Part shown: positions 36,088 through 46,085 of the stretch, in pieces | Numbering within the stretch: position 1 is the stretch's first letter | Layout: the number at the start of each line of letters is the position of its first letter | DNA from: Candidatus Pantoea varia | GTDB taxonomy: Bacteria > Pseudomonadota > Gammaproteobacteria > Enterobacterales > Enterobacteriaceae | Reading direction: 5' to 3' | DNA length: 64,000 nucleotides | NCBI RefSeq assembly: GCF_900115075.1 | Contig: NZ_FOVG01000001.1 | Coordinates: 496,001-560,000 of the forward strand | Program-made: the position numbers and the translations under genes | The notes under the pieces: generated by a model | Seen by the model: only the letters and a program-made list of their open reading frames with translations | Told to the model about the DNA's origin: nothing | Database searches by the model: none

Positions 36088-37911
36088 ATGAAAAGAGTGA
36101 TAACCACGCTGGCCATCCTTTTAGTGGTGGTCGTATCGGGAATGAGCGCGCTGGTGCTGCTGGTCAATCCCAACGACTTTCGTGCCTATATGGTGCAACA
36201 GGTCGAACAACGCAGTGGTTATCGCCTTGAGGTCAGCAGCGATTTGCGCTGGCACGTCTGGCCACAGCTCAGCATTCTGGCTGGCAGGATGAGTCTCACT
36301 GCACCGGGTGCCAGTCAGCCGCTGGTTTCTGCGGAAAACATGCGACTCGATGTTGATCTCTGGCCACTGTTGTCCCATCAGCTCAGCGTCAGCCAGGTGT
36401 TGCTGAAAAACGCGATAGTGCGGGTGACGCCCGACAGCAGCGCACAGCGCGCAAAAAATGCCCCTCAGGGTCCGCGTGATGCGGAGCCAGCCACGCCGTC
36501 TACCGGCTGGTCATTTGATATCGCTAAACTGCGCGTAGCCGACAGTCTGCTGATCTGGCAACAACCCGGCGGCGATGAATATAATTTCCGCGACCTCAAC
36601 ATTAATATGGAACAGGACGCGAACAAGCTGGCGACACTCTCGCTGAGCACCACCCTGATGCGCAACCAGCGCAACGCCACACTGAATCTCAAAGGTCAGC
36701 TCGATGCCGCGCAATATCCGCATCGCCTTAGCGGGCAGTTGCAGCAGCTTGATTACACGTTATCCGGCGCCGATATTCCGGCTCAGGGGATTAAAGGTTC
36801 GCTGAGCCTGCAGGGTGAATGGAATGGCGACCGTCAGCAGTTCTCCTTCAGTAATCTGCAGCTCACCGCCAATGACAGCACGCTGACCGGACAGGGCAGT
36901 GGTCATGTTACACCGCCACAGCAGCTGGCGCTGGATCTGAAAGCCAGCAATCTGAACCTCGATAATTTACTCAACAGTCCGCCTGTTTCTGAAGCACCTG
37001 GCGCGCAGCACGCCACCGTGGCCCGCTCGCCGGTAATTGCCGCGCCGCGCGAACACACCAATGCGGACTCTCCGCTCAACGATATGGATCTGGCCCTGAA
37101 ACTTCAGGCGGACAATGCGGTATGGCGTGGACTCTCTCTCTCCAGTCTTGCCGTAAACGCCAGCAACCAGCAGGGAGTGATGACGCTAAATACCCTCAGC
37201 GGCAAGCTGGGCAATGGCACCTTCTCGGTTCCCGGCAGCATCGATATTCGTCAGCCAGAGACGCGGGTCAGCCTGAAACCGCAACTCCGGTTAATTGCGA
37301 TTCAGCCACTGCTAAAAGCGTTTGAATTGCCGGAAAGTCTGCAGGGCAATCTGAGTCTCGACGGCGAACTGTCGGGCGATACGCTGACGGTTGAGGCGGC
37401 GAAGCGCAGCTGGCAGGGCAGGGCGACCATCAGCGCCAGCAACCTGAAGCTGGCACAGCTCAATCTGCAGCAGATGGTGCAGCGTGCTGTGGCGCGGGTC
37501 AGCGATAAGGTCAGCAACCAGGAAGCCGTCGATGAAGGCATTGAGTCGATCAGCGGCCAGGTCGCGCTGAATAAAGGCGTCCTCAGCTTCAGCGATATTA
37601 AGGGTAACGGCCAGAATCTGGGCCTGCAGGGTGCGGGCAACGTCGACATGGTGCAGCAGCAGCTGGATGTGACGCTGGGTCTGAAAATCAGCGGCTGGAA
37701 GGGTGATGATGCGCTGGTGAAAGCGCTCTCCGATCAGCCTATCCCGCTGCGCATGTATGGCGACTGGAACAGTCTGCAATATTCCCTGCCAGTGGATGAC
37801 GTTCTGCGTAACCGTCTGCAGAGTGAGGCGAAGTCACGGCTGAATCAGTGGATCGATCGCCAGAAAGAGGGCGAGAACAAAGAGAACCTGAAGAAAATTA
37901 TGCGCCCGTAG
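36088..37911 (+). CDS. asmA: AsmA family outer-membrane assembly/lipid-transport protein
   Basis: A 607-residue protein with one N-terminal membrane anchor (about residues 5-27) and a large periplasmic region, of the AsmA-like bridge family now linked to phospholipid transport between the membranes. The N-terminal block NPNDFRAYMVQQVEQRSGYRLEV and the C-terminal AsmA_2 segment (about 340-560) with SISGQVALNKGVLSFSDI are typical. Middle residues 300-330 form a low-complexity linker. It is last in udk-dcd-asmA, and its stop codon lies in the loop of the operon terminator. Confidence 0.95.
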   Translation: MKRVITTLAILLVVVVSGMSALVLLVNPNDFRAYMVQQVEQRSGYRLEVSSDLRWHVWPQLSILAGRMSLTAPGASQPLVSAENMRLDVDLWPLLSHQLSVSQVLLKNAIVRVTPDSSAQRAKNAPQGPRDAEPATPSTGWSFDIAKLRVADSLLIWQQPGGDEYNFRDLNINMEQDANKLATLSLSTTLMRNQRNATLNLKGQLDAAQYPHRLSGQLQQLDYTLSGADIPAQGIKGSLSLQGEWNGDRQQFSFSNLQLTANDSTLTGQGSGHVTPPQQLALDLKASNLNLDNLLNSPPVSEAPGAQHATVARSPVIAAPREHTNADSPLNDMDLALKLQADNAVWRGLSLSSLAVNASNQQGVMTLNTLSGKLGNGTFSVPGSIDIRQPETRVSLKPQLRLIAIQPLLKAFELPESLQGNLSLDGELSGDTLTVEAAKRSWQGRATISASNLKLAQLNLQQMVQRAVARVSDKVSNQEAVDEGIESISGQVALNKGVLSFSDIKGNGQNLGLQGAGNVDMVQQQLDVTLGLKISGWKGDDALVKALSDQPIPLRMYGDWNSLQYSLPVDDVLRNRLQSEAKSRLNQWIDRQKEGENKENLKKIMRP

Positions 37912-37926
37912 CGGGCGCATTCCTTT
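37901..37926 (+). terminator. Terminator overlapping the asmA stop codon
   Basis: An 8-bp perfect stem (TGCGCCCG with CGGGCGCA) has the asmA stop codon TAG as its three-base loop, followed by TTCCTTT. The last codons of asmA form the left arm. Confidence 0.82.
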
Positions 37927-37941
37927 ATCAGGGGGAATCAT

Positions 37942-39510
37942 TTAAACCTCGTAATCACCCTCGGGCTGCAGCAGGATTTCCACCTTCTGTACCCGATGAT
38001 TCTCGACCTGCAGGGTTCGCAGCAGATAATCACCCAGTTGCAACACTTCGCCTTCCTGCGGGATATGTTGCAGTTTATCCATCAGTAATCCCGCCAGCGT
38101 ATGGTAGTCACGCTGCTCCTGCGGCAATTTCACATGAAGGGCCAGATCGTCCAGTGGCATATGGCCGTTGGCAATCCAGTGGCCTTCACCCTGAATCTGG
38201 ATATCGTAACGGGCATCAATTTCACCCGCCTCATTCGGCAGATTACCGGCGATGGTTTCCATTACGTCGCTCAGCGTCACCACGCCTTCCACTGAACCAA
38301 ACTCATCCACCACAAAAGCAAAGTGAGTGTGAGCCTGACGGAACTGTTCCAGCGCCTGCAGCAGCGTCAGCCGCTCTGGAAAGACCAGCGGCTGACGAAT
38401 CAGGGCGCGTAAATCGAGAGAATTATGGTGCAGCGACTGGTGCAGCAGATCAATCACGTGCACCACGCCCAGCGGTTCGCTGGAGTGATCGGTTATCAGG
38501 ATGCGCGTGTGCTGATTGCGGTCAAGGCGCGACATGATCTCTGCCGGGTCATCACTGAGGTCGATATGGTCGACGTCGTGGCGCGAGGTCATGATGCTGT
38601 TAACGTGACGCTGACCCATGCCCAGCACACGGGCAATCATGATGCGCTCCTGGCGGTTAAACAGCATGCTGGCATCGCTGTCCGCAATCAGTGACGAGGT
38701 TTTCGCATCCAGTTCCGCCGGTTCTGCCGCGCCGCGCAACAGCCGTAACACCGCTTCAGCCGTGCGCTGACGCAGAGGCCGTCCTGCTGAAAGTACGCGA
38801 CGACGATTAAAGTGCGCCAGCTGATTCAGCGCTTCAATGACTACCGAGAAGCCGATGGCCGCGTAGAGATAGCCTTTGGGTATCACAAAGCCAAAGCCTT
38901 CCGCCACCAGACTGAAACCAATCATCAGCAGGAAGCTTAAGCAGAGGATCACAATGGTAGGGTGTTGGTTTACAAAGCGCGTTAACGGCTTGCTGGCGAG
39001 CAGCATCAACAGAATGGCGATGGTGACCGCAATCATCATGACCGGTAAATCATTCACCATGCCGACAGCGGTAATCACCGCATCGAGCGAGAAAATGGCA
39101 TCCAGAACCACAATTTGCGCCACCACGGGCCAGAATTTAGCGCCGCCTTTTTGTTGACCGGACTCCTCATCATGCCCTTCAAGTCGCGCATTCAGCTCTG
39201 TGGTGGCTTTAAATAGCAGGAAAATCCCGCCTGACAGCAGCAGTAAATCGCGCGCACTGAAGGGGTGTCCCCCCAGTGTTACCCACGGTTCTTTCAGCGT
39301 AACCAGCCAGGAAAGCGATGCCAGCAGCAATAACCGGCACAATAACGCCAGCAGCAGTCCAATCACGCGCGCGCGATCGCGAAGTGGCCCTGGAAGCTTC
39401 TCAACCAGGATGGCAATGAAGATGAGATTGTCGATGCCTAAAACCAGCTCCAGAACGATTAGCGTGACTAATCCCGCCCATAGCGAGGGATCTGCAATTA
39501 CCTCCAGCAT
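37942..39510 (-). CDS. yegH: TerC/CBS/CorC-domain membrane protein YegH
   Basis: A 522-residue protein: an N-terminal TerC-type membrane domain (about residues 10-235, with [14 protein letters not shown] and [18 protein letters not shown] carrying the conserved intramembrane Asp residues), a paired CBS domain (about 300-430; [12 protein letters not shown] start, [18 protein letters not shown]), and a C-terminal CorC_HlyC transporter-associated domain. Its function is not established; metal-ion export is suggested for related proteins. As in E. coli, it lies between asmA and the exopolysaccharide cluster and converges with asmA. Confidence 0.93.
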   Translation of the reverse strand: MLEVIADPSLWAGLVTLIVLELVLGIDNLIFIAILVEKLPGPLRDRARVIGLLLALLCRLLLLASLSWLVTLKEPWVTLGGHPFSARDLLLLSGGIFLLFKATTELNARLEGHDEESGQQKGGAKFWPVVAQIVVLDAIFSLDAVITAVGMVNDLPVMMIAVTIAILLMLLASKPLTRFVNQHPTIVILCLSFLLMIGFSLVAEGFGFVIPKGYLYAAIGFSVVIEALNQLAHFNRRRVLSAGRPLRQRTAEAVLRLLRGAAEPAELDAKTSSLIADSDASMLFNRQERIMIARVLGMGQRHVNSIMTSRHDVDHIDLSDDPAEIMSRLDRNQHTRILITDHSSEPLGVVHVIDLLHQSLHHNSLDLRALIRQPLVFPERLTLLQALEQFRQAHTHFAFVVDEFGSVEGVVTLSDVMETIAGNLPNEAGEIDARYDIQIQGEGHWIANGHMPLDDLALHVKLPQEQRDYHTLAGLLMDKLQHIPQEGEVLQLGDYLLRTLQVENHRVQKVEILLQPEGDYEV

Positions 39511-39676
39511 GTCTTGTTCACCTGAATATCTTAAATTGAGTTTTCTCTGATGATAGTGGAGTGCGAAGCCACGTACAAATGGCAGGGCAGGGGCGTTGCG
39601 AACCGATCAGGCCGATATATCGTGCAAAATGTGAACATACCAGTGTGACGCTTTGATTAACTTCAGAGGGTAAAGG

Positions 39677-39689
39677 CGAGAGTATTCTG
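39677..39689. promoter_or_regulatory. Candidate RcsAB box
   Basis: CGAGAGTATTCTG matches 11 of 13 positions of the RcsAB consensus TRVGAAWAWTSYG. It lies about 620 bases before the wceG start, close to the spacing described for E. amylovora amsG, so Rcs phosphorelay control of the EPS operon is likely. Confidence 0.6.
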
Positions 39690-40041
39690 AGTCATTTTCT
39701 ACCGTGAATGAGATATTCGCCTGCCGGGCTTATGCGATTTATCTCATCGGGAGTATGGCATTAATCCTAATTTTGAAGAAAGCATTGCACTGCCTGTCAG
39801 GCATCAATACTAATTGCTGGTAGTCTTTTTCCTAAAATAGTCCAGGGATAGCGGGACCTGCTTGTAAACAAGCCAGTAATAACTAGTATAGCAACAAGTT
39901 AGCAAACTCTGCCCCAGAGTCGTAATTCGCGTACCTATTCGACATTAATCGCAATGTGACGAATGCGTAATTCGCCGATGAACGTCTGTATGATGCAATG
40001 CGGTAACGTCATTGCATTTTGGGGAGCACGATGAATGATGA

Positions 40042-40079
40042 CAGCGATATTGGCAGCGACAGCCAAGGGCGGTAGCGTG
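40042..40079 (+). promoter_or_regulatory. JUMPstart with ops element (EPS operon)
   Basis: A 38-base JUMPstart-like block begins CAGCGATATTGG and ends in the ops sequence GGCGGTAGCGTG (40068-40079), where RNA polymerase pauses and recruits RfaH. It implies RfaH-dependent antitermination across the long EPS operon. Confidence 0.9.
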
Positions 40080-40306
40080 CCCGAATCGCGTTTTTGTTGA
40101 TAAAATGAGCAGCGCTGGCGGTGTTTAAGTCAGAGTAATCTGTTGGTATTTATAACGATATTACTGGTTTCATGGTTAAGATCATTGGCGTAAACGCCGC
40201 AGGAGCTCCCCTTAGAAACGGCTCAGTCTGGAGAGGTTTCGTCGCTTAATGATTTAACAGGCGATAGCCGTTGCGGGTTTAAGGAAATAAAATAAAAGAG
40301 TTAAAT

Positions 40307-41740
40307 ATGCGCGATACAGAATTTACGTTTAAAAGTCTTATTACCAAATTAATGCTGGCATGTTCAGACTTAATTTGTTTCAACGCAGCGTTATTTGTGG
40401 CGATGATGCTAATTAATCTTCACTCGGGTTCGCCGCTGGCAGATATTTCTGAAAAAGAAATGAATTTAAAAATTGCCACGCACATTTGTCTGTCGATAAT
40501 TTGTATTGGCTGGTTCTGGGTAAGGCTTCGTCACTATACTTACCGGAAACCGTTCTGGTTCGAATTAAAAGAAGTTTTTCGTACCATTCTTATATTTTCT
40601 GTCATCGACCTGTCGATTACCGCGCTGTCACAGTGGCAGATGTCGCGTTTTGTCTGGTTACTGACCTGGATTCTGGCGCTCATCTTAATTCCAACCTGCC
40701 GCGCGCTGTCTAAGCGTCTGCTGAATAAAAAAGGACTGTGGAAGAAACAGACCATTATTATCGGCAGCAGCAAAAATGCGCACGAAGCCTGGCAGGCACT
40801 GCAAAGCGAAGAGGTCATGGGTTTTGACGTTATCGCTTTCTACGACGTTGATGGCACCTGTCCGCAGGAGATCATGAACGGTGTGCCGGTGCTGCGCGAC
40901 GAGCAGGAGCTCTGGAGCCTGACCAACAGCGAAACCCAGTTTATCGTGGCAGTAGAATATGAGCAGAGCCAGTACCGTGATATCTGGCTTAAATCGCTGG
41001 CGATGCACAACTGCCGTTCAGTTTCAGTCATCCCGACCCTGCGTGGTGTACCGCTTTACGGTACCGATATGGCTTATATCTTCAGCCACGAAGTGATGAT
41101 TCTGCGTGTTCAGAACAACCTGGCTAAACGCACTTCGCGTTTCCTGAAGCGGGCATTTGATATCGTGGGTGCGCTCTCGATTATCCTGATGCTGATGCCG
41201 GCGCTGCTGGTGCTGGGCTTCCTGGTTGGCCGTGATGGTGGACCGCCGATTTATGGTCACGAGCGTGTCGGCATGAATGGACGTAAATTCAAATGCCTGA
41301 AATTCCGCTCCATGGTCATTAATTCAAAAGAAGTGCTGGAAGAGGTACTTCGTACTGATCCGATTGCCCGTGCGGAATGGGATAAAGATTTCAAACTCAA
41401 AAATGATCCACGTATTACTAAAGTGGGCCACTTCATCCGTAAAACAAGCCTCGATGAGCTTCCTCAGCTCTGGAACGTGGTGCGCGGAGATATGAGTCTG
41501 GTTGGACCTCGTCCGGTCATTGAAGATGAACTCTGTCGTTATGCTGGTGATGTTGATTATTACCTCATGGCTAAGCCAGGCATGACGGGATTGTGGCAGG
41601 TCAGCGGTCGTAATGACGTTGACTATGAAACCCGCGTCTATTTCGACTCGTGGTACGTGAAAAACTGGTCACTGTGGAATGACATCGCCATTCTGTTTAA
41701 AACAGTGGGCGTAGTGTTAAAACGCGACGGTGCCTATTAA
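40307..41740 (+). CDS. wceG: Undecaprenyl-phosphate galactose phosphotransferase (WbaP/AmsG type)
   Basis: A 477-residue polyisoprenyl-phosphate hexose-1-phosphate transferase that starts EPS repeat-unit assembly by moving galactose-1-phosphate (by family) from UDP-galactose to undecaprenyl phosphate. The N-terminal half has four membrane helices (about residues 15-130) and a nucleotide-binding-like domain (about 145-260). A further helix (about 280-305) precedes the catalytic domain with KRAFDIVGA, FKCLKFRSM, KVGHFIRKTSLDELPQ and LVGPRP. It is the first gene after the ops leader, equivalent to amsG of E. amylovora and cpsA of P. stewartii. The 5' part is noticeably AT-richer than the following genes. 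Confidence 0.93.
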   Translation: MRDTEFTFKSLITKLMLACSDLICFNAALFVAMMLINLHSGSPLADISEKEMNLKIATHICLSIICIGWFWVRLRHYTYRKPFWFELKEVFRTILIFSVIDLSITALSQWQMSRFVWLLTWILALILIPTCRALSKRLLNKKGLWKKQTIIIGSSKNAHEAWQALQSEEVMGFDVIAFYDVDGTCPQEIMNGVPVLRDEQELWSLTNSETQFIVAVEYEQSQYRDIWLKSLAMHNCRSVSVIPTLRGVPLYGTDMAYIFSHEVMILRVQNNLAKRTSRFLKRAFDIVGALSIILMLMPALLVLGFLVGRDGGPPIYGHERVGMNGRKFKCLKFRSMVINSKEVLEEVLRTDPIARAEWDKDFKLKNDPRITKVGHFIRKTSLDELPQLWNVVRGDMSLVGPRPVIEDELCRYAGDVDYYLMAKPGMTGLWQVSGRNDVDYETRVYFDSWYVKNWSLWNDIAILFKTVGVVLKRDGAY

Positions 41741-41754
41741 TCGTGAGTCGAAAT

Positions 41755-41774
41755 GAGCGTGCTAACGTGCGCTC
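41755..41774 (+). other. Small hairpin after wceG
   Basis: An 8-bp stem with two wobble pairs (GAGCGTGC with GTGCGCTC, loop TAAC) is followed ten bases later by GTTTTGCC. It may be a weak attenuator. Confidence 0.35.
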
Positions 41775-41810
41775 AGAGGTGTTTTGCCGTTGTCAGGCGT
41801 GTCGTTGAGA

Positions 41811-41893
41811 GTGGCCATCATCAGGGATATCGCAGTGCACCCATAGTCCGCTATGATGCCAGGCGTTCCAGGTAGACCCTGATAGATGGCCAC
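41811..41893 (+). other. Long stem-loop between wceG and wza
   Basis: GTGGCCATCATCAGGG at 41811-41826 pairs with the complement at 41877-41893 through about 16 bp with one bulge, closing a loop of about 50 bases. No gene lies within this 294-base gap. There is no T tail, so an mRNA processing, stability or regulatory-RNA role is more likely than termination. Confidence 0.6.
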
Positions 41894-42034
41894 GATTTAT
41901 AACAAGTGGAGCAAGGATAATGAACGACAGGTTCAGAGCTTAAGGCTGAAGTCAGCCAGGATTTACTTTTTGTTGGACGCTTACACAGCGGCGGTTTCGC
42001 CTCTATCAATAAATAACTGATAGCGAAGATCTAA

Positions 42035-43174
42035 ATGATTACAATCAAAATGAAATTGATACCCTTGCTGGTATCCGCCACATTCCTTGTCGGGTGTACG
42101 ATCGAACCCGGTTCTCGCCTTTCTACATCAGGAAAAGATGTTGTCGAGCAGCAGGATAGCAACTTTGACATCGACAAATATGTCAACGTCTTCCCGTTAA
42201 CGCCTTCACTGGTTGAGAAGATGCGTCCTAAGCCACTGGTGGCTCAGACCAATCCTTCACTGCAGAACGAAATTCAGAACTACGAATACCGTATCGGTGT
42301 GGGCGATGTCCTGACCGTGACGGTCTGGGATCACCCGGAACTGACGACCCCAGCGGGTCAATACCGTAGCGCCAGCGACACCGGTAACTGGGTGCATTCT
42401 GACGGCACCATCTTCTATCCTTACATTGGTCGCGTCCGTGTCGCGGGCCGTACCGTGGGCGAAGTGCGTGATGAAGTTTCGCGTCGTCTGGCTCAGTACA
42501 TTGAAAGCCCACAGGTTGATGTCAGCATCGCCTCGTTCAAATCGCAGAAAACCTATGTTACGGGTTCTGTGACCACCTCAGGTCAGCAGGCGATCACCAA
42601 CGTACCGTTGACGGTTCTGGATGCCATCAACGCCGCTGGCGGCCTGGCACCTGATGCTGACTGGCGTAACGTCGTGCTGACGCACAACGGTCGTGAGCAG
42701 CGCGTCTCTCTGCAGGCACTGATGCAGAATGGCGACCTGAGCCAGAACCACCTCCTCTATCCAGGCGATATTCTTTACGTTCCGCGTAATGACGATCTGA
42801 AAATCTTCGTGATGGGTGAAGTGAAGCAGCAAACCACACTGAAAATGGACCGTAGCGGCATGACGCTGGCGGAAGCGCTGGGCAATGCGGCGGGGATGGA
42901 TCAAACTACCTCTGACGCCACCGGTGTCTTCGTTATTCGTCCACTGCACGGCACCGATCGCAGCAAGATTGCCAACATCTATCAGTTGAACACCAAAGAT
43001 GCCGCATCCATGGTGATGGGAACCGATTTCCAGCTTCAGCCTTACGACATTGTTTATGTCACCTCTACGCCGCTGACGCGCTGGAACCGTGTGATTTCGC
43101 AACTGATACCAACCATTGCAGGTATCAACGATGCGACTCAGGCCGCACAGCGTATCCGCAACTGGTCGAACTAA
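42035..43174 (+). CDS. wza: Outer-membrane polysaccharide export lipoprotein Wza (AmsH)
   Basis: A 379-residue lipoprotein forming the octameric outer-membrane channel through which EPS leaves the cell. A type II signal peptide ends at lipobox FLVGC, with acylated Cys21. The Poly_export domain follows (about residues 85-170; [20 protein letters not shown]), then SLBB repeats (about 175-255 and 260-350), and a C-terminal amphipathic segment (about 345-379) for the membrane barrel. Length and pattern match AmsH. It starts the wza-wzb-wzc export block, ten bases ahead of wzb. Confidence 0.96.
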   Translation: MITIKMKLIPLLVSATFLVGCTIEPGSRLSTSGKDVVEQQDSNFDIDKYVNVFPLTPSLVEKMRPKPLVAQTNPSLQNEIQNYEYRIGVGDVLTVTVWDHPELTTPAGQYRSASDTGNWVHSDGTIFYPYIGRVRVAGRTVGEVRDEVSRRLAQYIESPQVDVSIASFKSQKTYVTGSVTTSGQQAITNVPLTVLDAINAAGGLAPDADWRNVVLTHNGREQRVSLQALMQNGDLSQNHLLYPGDILYVPRNDDLKIFVMGEVKQQTTLKMDRSGMTLAEALGNAAGMDQTTSDATGVFVIRPLHGTDRSKIANIYQLNTKDAASMVMGTDFQLQPYDIVYVTSTPLTRWNRVISQLIPTIAGINDATQAAQRIRNWSN

Positions 43175-43183
43175 GGTCTGACC

Positions 43184-43618
43184 ATGATTACGTCCGTGTT
43201 AGTCGTTTGCATTGGCAACATCTGTCGCTCTCCCACCGGAGAGCGCCTGTTTAAACGTGCGTTGCCCGATTTAGATGTTCGCTCTGCTGGCCTGGGGGCA
43301 CTGGTGGGCCACCCGGCCGACAGGATGGCATCAGAAGTCGCTGCTGCACAGGGTCTGTCGCTGGAAGGGCATCAGGCGCAGCAACTGACGGCCGACATGT
43401 GTCGTCGTGCTGACCTGATCCTGGTCATGGAAAAGCGACATATTGAACAGGTCAACCGCATCGACCCGGCCGCACGTGGCAAAACCATGTTGCTTGGGCA
43501 CTGGCTCAATCAGAAAGAAATTGCGGATCCGTATAGAAAAAGCCGTGAGGCCTTTGAAGAGATTTACGGGTTACTGGAAAACGCTACTCAGAAATGGGTC
43601 AACGTATTAAGCCGATAG
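43184..43618 (+). CDS. wzb: Low-molecular-weight protein-tyrosine phosphatase Wzb (AmsI)
   Basis: A 144-residue cytoplasmic phosphatase that removes phosphate from the tyrosine-rich tail of Wzc, a step needed for high-molecular-weight EPS. The catalytic P-loop is complete (CIGNICRS, nucleophile Cys9, Arg15), and the general acid Asp115 lies in ADPYRKS. The size is normal. It sits between wza and wzc with almost no spacing. Confidence 0.97.
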   Translation: MITSVLVVCIGNICRSPTGERLFKRALPDLDVRSAGLGALVGHPADRMASEVAAAQGLSLEGHQAQQLTADMCRRADLILVMEKRHIEQVNRIDPAARGKTMLLGHWLNQKEIADPYRKSREAFEEIYGLLENATQKWVNVLSR

Positions 43619-43630
43619 TTGGGATTATCC

Positions 43631-45808
43631 ATGAATATAAAAAATAAGGTCAGAACCGCGCCGGGAGAGGATTCCAATGGATGGGATCTGGCGCATCTTG
43701 TGGGACAGCTAATTGATCATCGCTGGATCATTGTTGCCGTTACCGCATTTTTCATGCTGGCGGGAACACTCTACACACTGTTTGCAACACCGATTTATAG
43801 CGCAGATGCGTTAGTTCAGGTTGAGCAGAAGAATGTCAGTACCGTTCTGAACGAAATGGACAGCATTCTGCCACAGATGCCAGCTTCTGATACGGAGATC
43901 GAGATTCTGGAATCCCGTATGGTCATCGGCAAAACCGTTGACGATCTGGGTCTGGATACTGTGGTTGAGCAGAACTACTTCCCGGTTATCGGCAAGGGCC
44001 TGTCGCGCCTGATGGGCAACAAACCTGCTGATATCGCGATTTCGCGTCTGGAAATCCCACGCACTGTCGAAAAACGTAATGTCGAGCTGGAAGTCACCGG
44101 TCCGGATAGCTATACCGTTTCTAAAGATGGCGATGAGTTGTTTAAAGGTAAAGTCGGCCAGCTGGAGTCGCACGGCGACATCAGCATGCTGGTGAGCGAG
44201 ATTCATGCCGATGAAGGCACCAGCTTTACCGTGACTAAGCTGAATGACCTGCAGGCAATCCGTTCAGTGCTCTCTAACCTGACCGTAGCAGACAAAGGTA
44301 AAGATACCGGCGTGCTGGGTCTGGAGTATCTGGGTGAAGATCCAGATCAGATCAGCAAAGTCCTGAACCAGATTGTGAACAACTATCTGTTACAGAACGT
44401 TGAGCGCAAGTCAGAGCAGGCAGAGAAAAGCCTGGAGTTCTTACGCACTCAGTTGCCTGCCGTTCGCGCCAAGCTGGATGAAGCAGAAAACAAATTGAAC
44501 ACATTCCGTCGTCAGAACGAATCGGTTGACCTGTCACTGGAAGCGAAATCCGCCCTGGACTCTTCTGTCAGCGTGCAGAGCCAGTTGAACGAACTGACCT
44601 TCCGTGAAGCTGAAGTGTCTCAGCTGTTTACCAAAGATCACCCGACGTACCGCGCGCTGCTTGAAAAACGCAAAACGCTGGAAGGTGAACAGGCTCAGCT
44701 GAACAAGAAAATTTCTGGCATGCCACAGACTCAGCAGGAAATCCTGCGTCTGACCCGTGACGTTCAGTCAGGTCAGGAGATCTACATGCAGCTGCTGAAC
44801 CGTCAGCAGGAGCTGAGCATCAGCAAAGCCAGCACCGTGGGTGATGTCCGCATCATCGATAACGCGCAGACCGCTAACGCGCCGGTTGCACCGAAGAAGC
44901 TGCTGATCATCGCCGCGAGCCTGATTTTAGGTCTGTTTGTGTCAGTGGGTCTGGTTCTGCTGAAAGCCATGCTGCATCACGGCATCGAGAACCCGGATCA
45001 GCTGGAAGAGCTGGGCATGAATGTCTATGCCAGCGTTCCACTGTCTGACTGGCAGCGTAAGAAGGATACCGAAGCACTGGCGCGTCGCGGCAGCAAGGTG
45101 AAAACCGATCCGCACGAAACGCTGCTGGCGCTGGGTAACCCGACTGACCTCTCCATCGAAGCGATTCGTAGTCTGCGTACCAGCCTGCACTTCGCCATGA
45201 TGGAAGCGAAAAACAACATCCTGATGATCACCGGCGCCAGCCCGGGTATTGGTAAAACCTTTATCTGTGCCAACCTGGCGACTCTGGTCGCGAAAGCGGG
45301 TCAGCGTGTTCTGTTTATCGATGGTGACATGCGTCGTGGTTACACCCACGAACTGCTGGGCGCGGATAACAAATCAGGCCTGTCAAACGTGCTGTCCGGT
45401 AAAACTGAGTTCAGCCCGGCGCTGATTCAGCAGGGCGTGTACGGTTTCGACTTCCTGCCACGTGGTCAGGTTCCACCAAACCCGTCTGAGCTGCTGATGC
45501 ATCGTCGCATGGGTGAGCTGCTGGAGTGGGCGAGCAAGAACTACGACCTGGTGTTAATCGATACGCCGCCAATCCTGGCCGTCACCGATGCATCAATTAT
45601 CGGTAAGCTGGCCGGCACCTCACTGATGGTGGCGCGTTTCGAAGCCAATACCACCAAAGAAGTGGACGTCAGCTTCAAACGCTTTGCCCAGAACGGTATT
45701 GAGATTAAAGGTGTGATCCTCAACGCCGTGGTGCGTAAAGCCGCCAATGCTTACGGACATGGTTATGACTACTACGCCTATGACTACAGCAAGCCCAATA
45801 AAAGCTGA
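43631..45808 (+). CDS. wzc: Tyrosine autokinase Wzc (AmsA), EPS co-polymerase
   Basis: A 725-residue inner-membrane co-polymerase and BY-kinase that sets chain length and couples polymerisation to Wza. Two membrane helices (about residues 30-50 and 425-445) flank the Wzz-like periplasmic domain with a coiled-coil segment (about 270-385). The cytoplasmic kinase has Walker A GASPGIGKT, Walker A' FIDGDMRRG and Walker B LVLIDTPP. The tail holds a Tyr cluster (YGHGYDYYAYDY), the target of Wzb. A TTG frame opening at 43619 was passed over for the ATG at 43631. A strong terminator follows directly. Confidence 0.96.
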   Translation: MNIKNKVRTAPGEDSNGWDLAHLVGQLIDHRWIIVAVTAFFMLAGTLYTLFATPIYSADALVQVEQKNVSTVLNEMDSILPQMPASDTEIEILESRMVIGKTVDDLGLDTVVEQNYFPVIGKGLSRLMGNKPADIAISRLEIPRTVEKRNVELEVTGPDSYTVSKDGDELFKGKVGQLESHGDISMLVSEIHADEGTSFTVTKLNDLQAIRSVLSNLTVADKGKDTGVLGLEYLGEDPDQISKVLNQIVNNYLLQNVERKSEQAEKSLEFLRTQLPAVRAKLDEAENKLNTFRRQNESVDLSLEAKSALDSSVSVQSQLNELTFREAEVSQLFTKDHPTYRALLEKRKTLEGEQAQLNKKISGMPQTQQEILRLTRDVQSGQEIYMQLLNRQQELSISKASTVGDVRIIDNAQTANAPVAPKKLLIIAASLILGLFVSVGLVLLKAMLHHGIENPDQLEELGMNVYASVPLSDWQRKKDTEALARRGSKVKTDPHETLLALGNPTDLSIEAIRSLRTSLHFAMMEAKNNILMITGASPGIGKTFICANLATLVAKAGQRVLFIDGDMRRGYTHELLGADNKSGLSNVLSGKTEFSPALIQQGVYGFDFLPRGQVPPNPSELLMHRRMGELLEWASKNYDLVLIDTPPILAVTDASIIGKLAGTSLMVARFEANTTKEVDVSFKRFAQNGIEIKGVILNAVVRKAANAYGHGYDYYAYDYSKPNKS

Positions 45809-45826
45809 TCATTGAGTAATAACCAG

Positions 45827-45850
45827 GGGGCGGTCTGACCGCCCCTTTTT
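45827..45850 (+). terminator. Strong intrinsic terminator inside the EPS operon after wzc
   Basis: An 8-bp perfect stem (GGGGCGGT with ACCGCCCC, loop CTG) is followed by TTTTT, 18 bases past the wzc stop. The next EPS gene starts 235 bases later on the same strand. Full expression downstream probably needs RfaH-modified polymerase or a second promoter. Confidence 0.9.
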
Positions 45851-46085
45851 ATCGTCCTTTTGAATGACGACACGCATCAATTTACACAGGTTATTCTGTC
45901 CAAACCCACAAAAGCGATACCTCTATAAATCGCATGGCGAGCGTCACTCAACAGAATTCATCACCAGCATGGCATTGCCTGCACGCATTTTGTGAACGTC
46001 CTTTCAGGCTCACTGAAAAGCCAGTCGGGAAGGCGAAGCGTGATTATTGCTGGCATGAGAACTTGTGGAATTAAGGAATCACACC

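Larger units (their letters stand above)
39511..40306. promoter_or_regulatory. Regulatory region and long 5' leader of the EPS operon
   Basis: Nearly 800 bases without a gene separate divergent yegH and wceG. The stretch holds a candidate RcsAB box (39677-39689) near yegH and a JUMPstart/ops element (40042-40079) about 230 bases before wceG. The EPS promoter should lie between these, giving a long untranslated leader as in E. amylovora amsG. I did not fix the -10 and -35 boxes. Confidence 0.75.
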
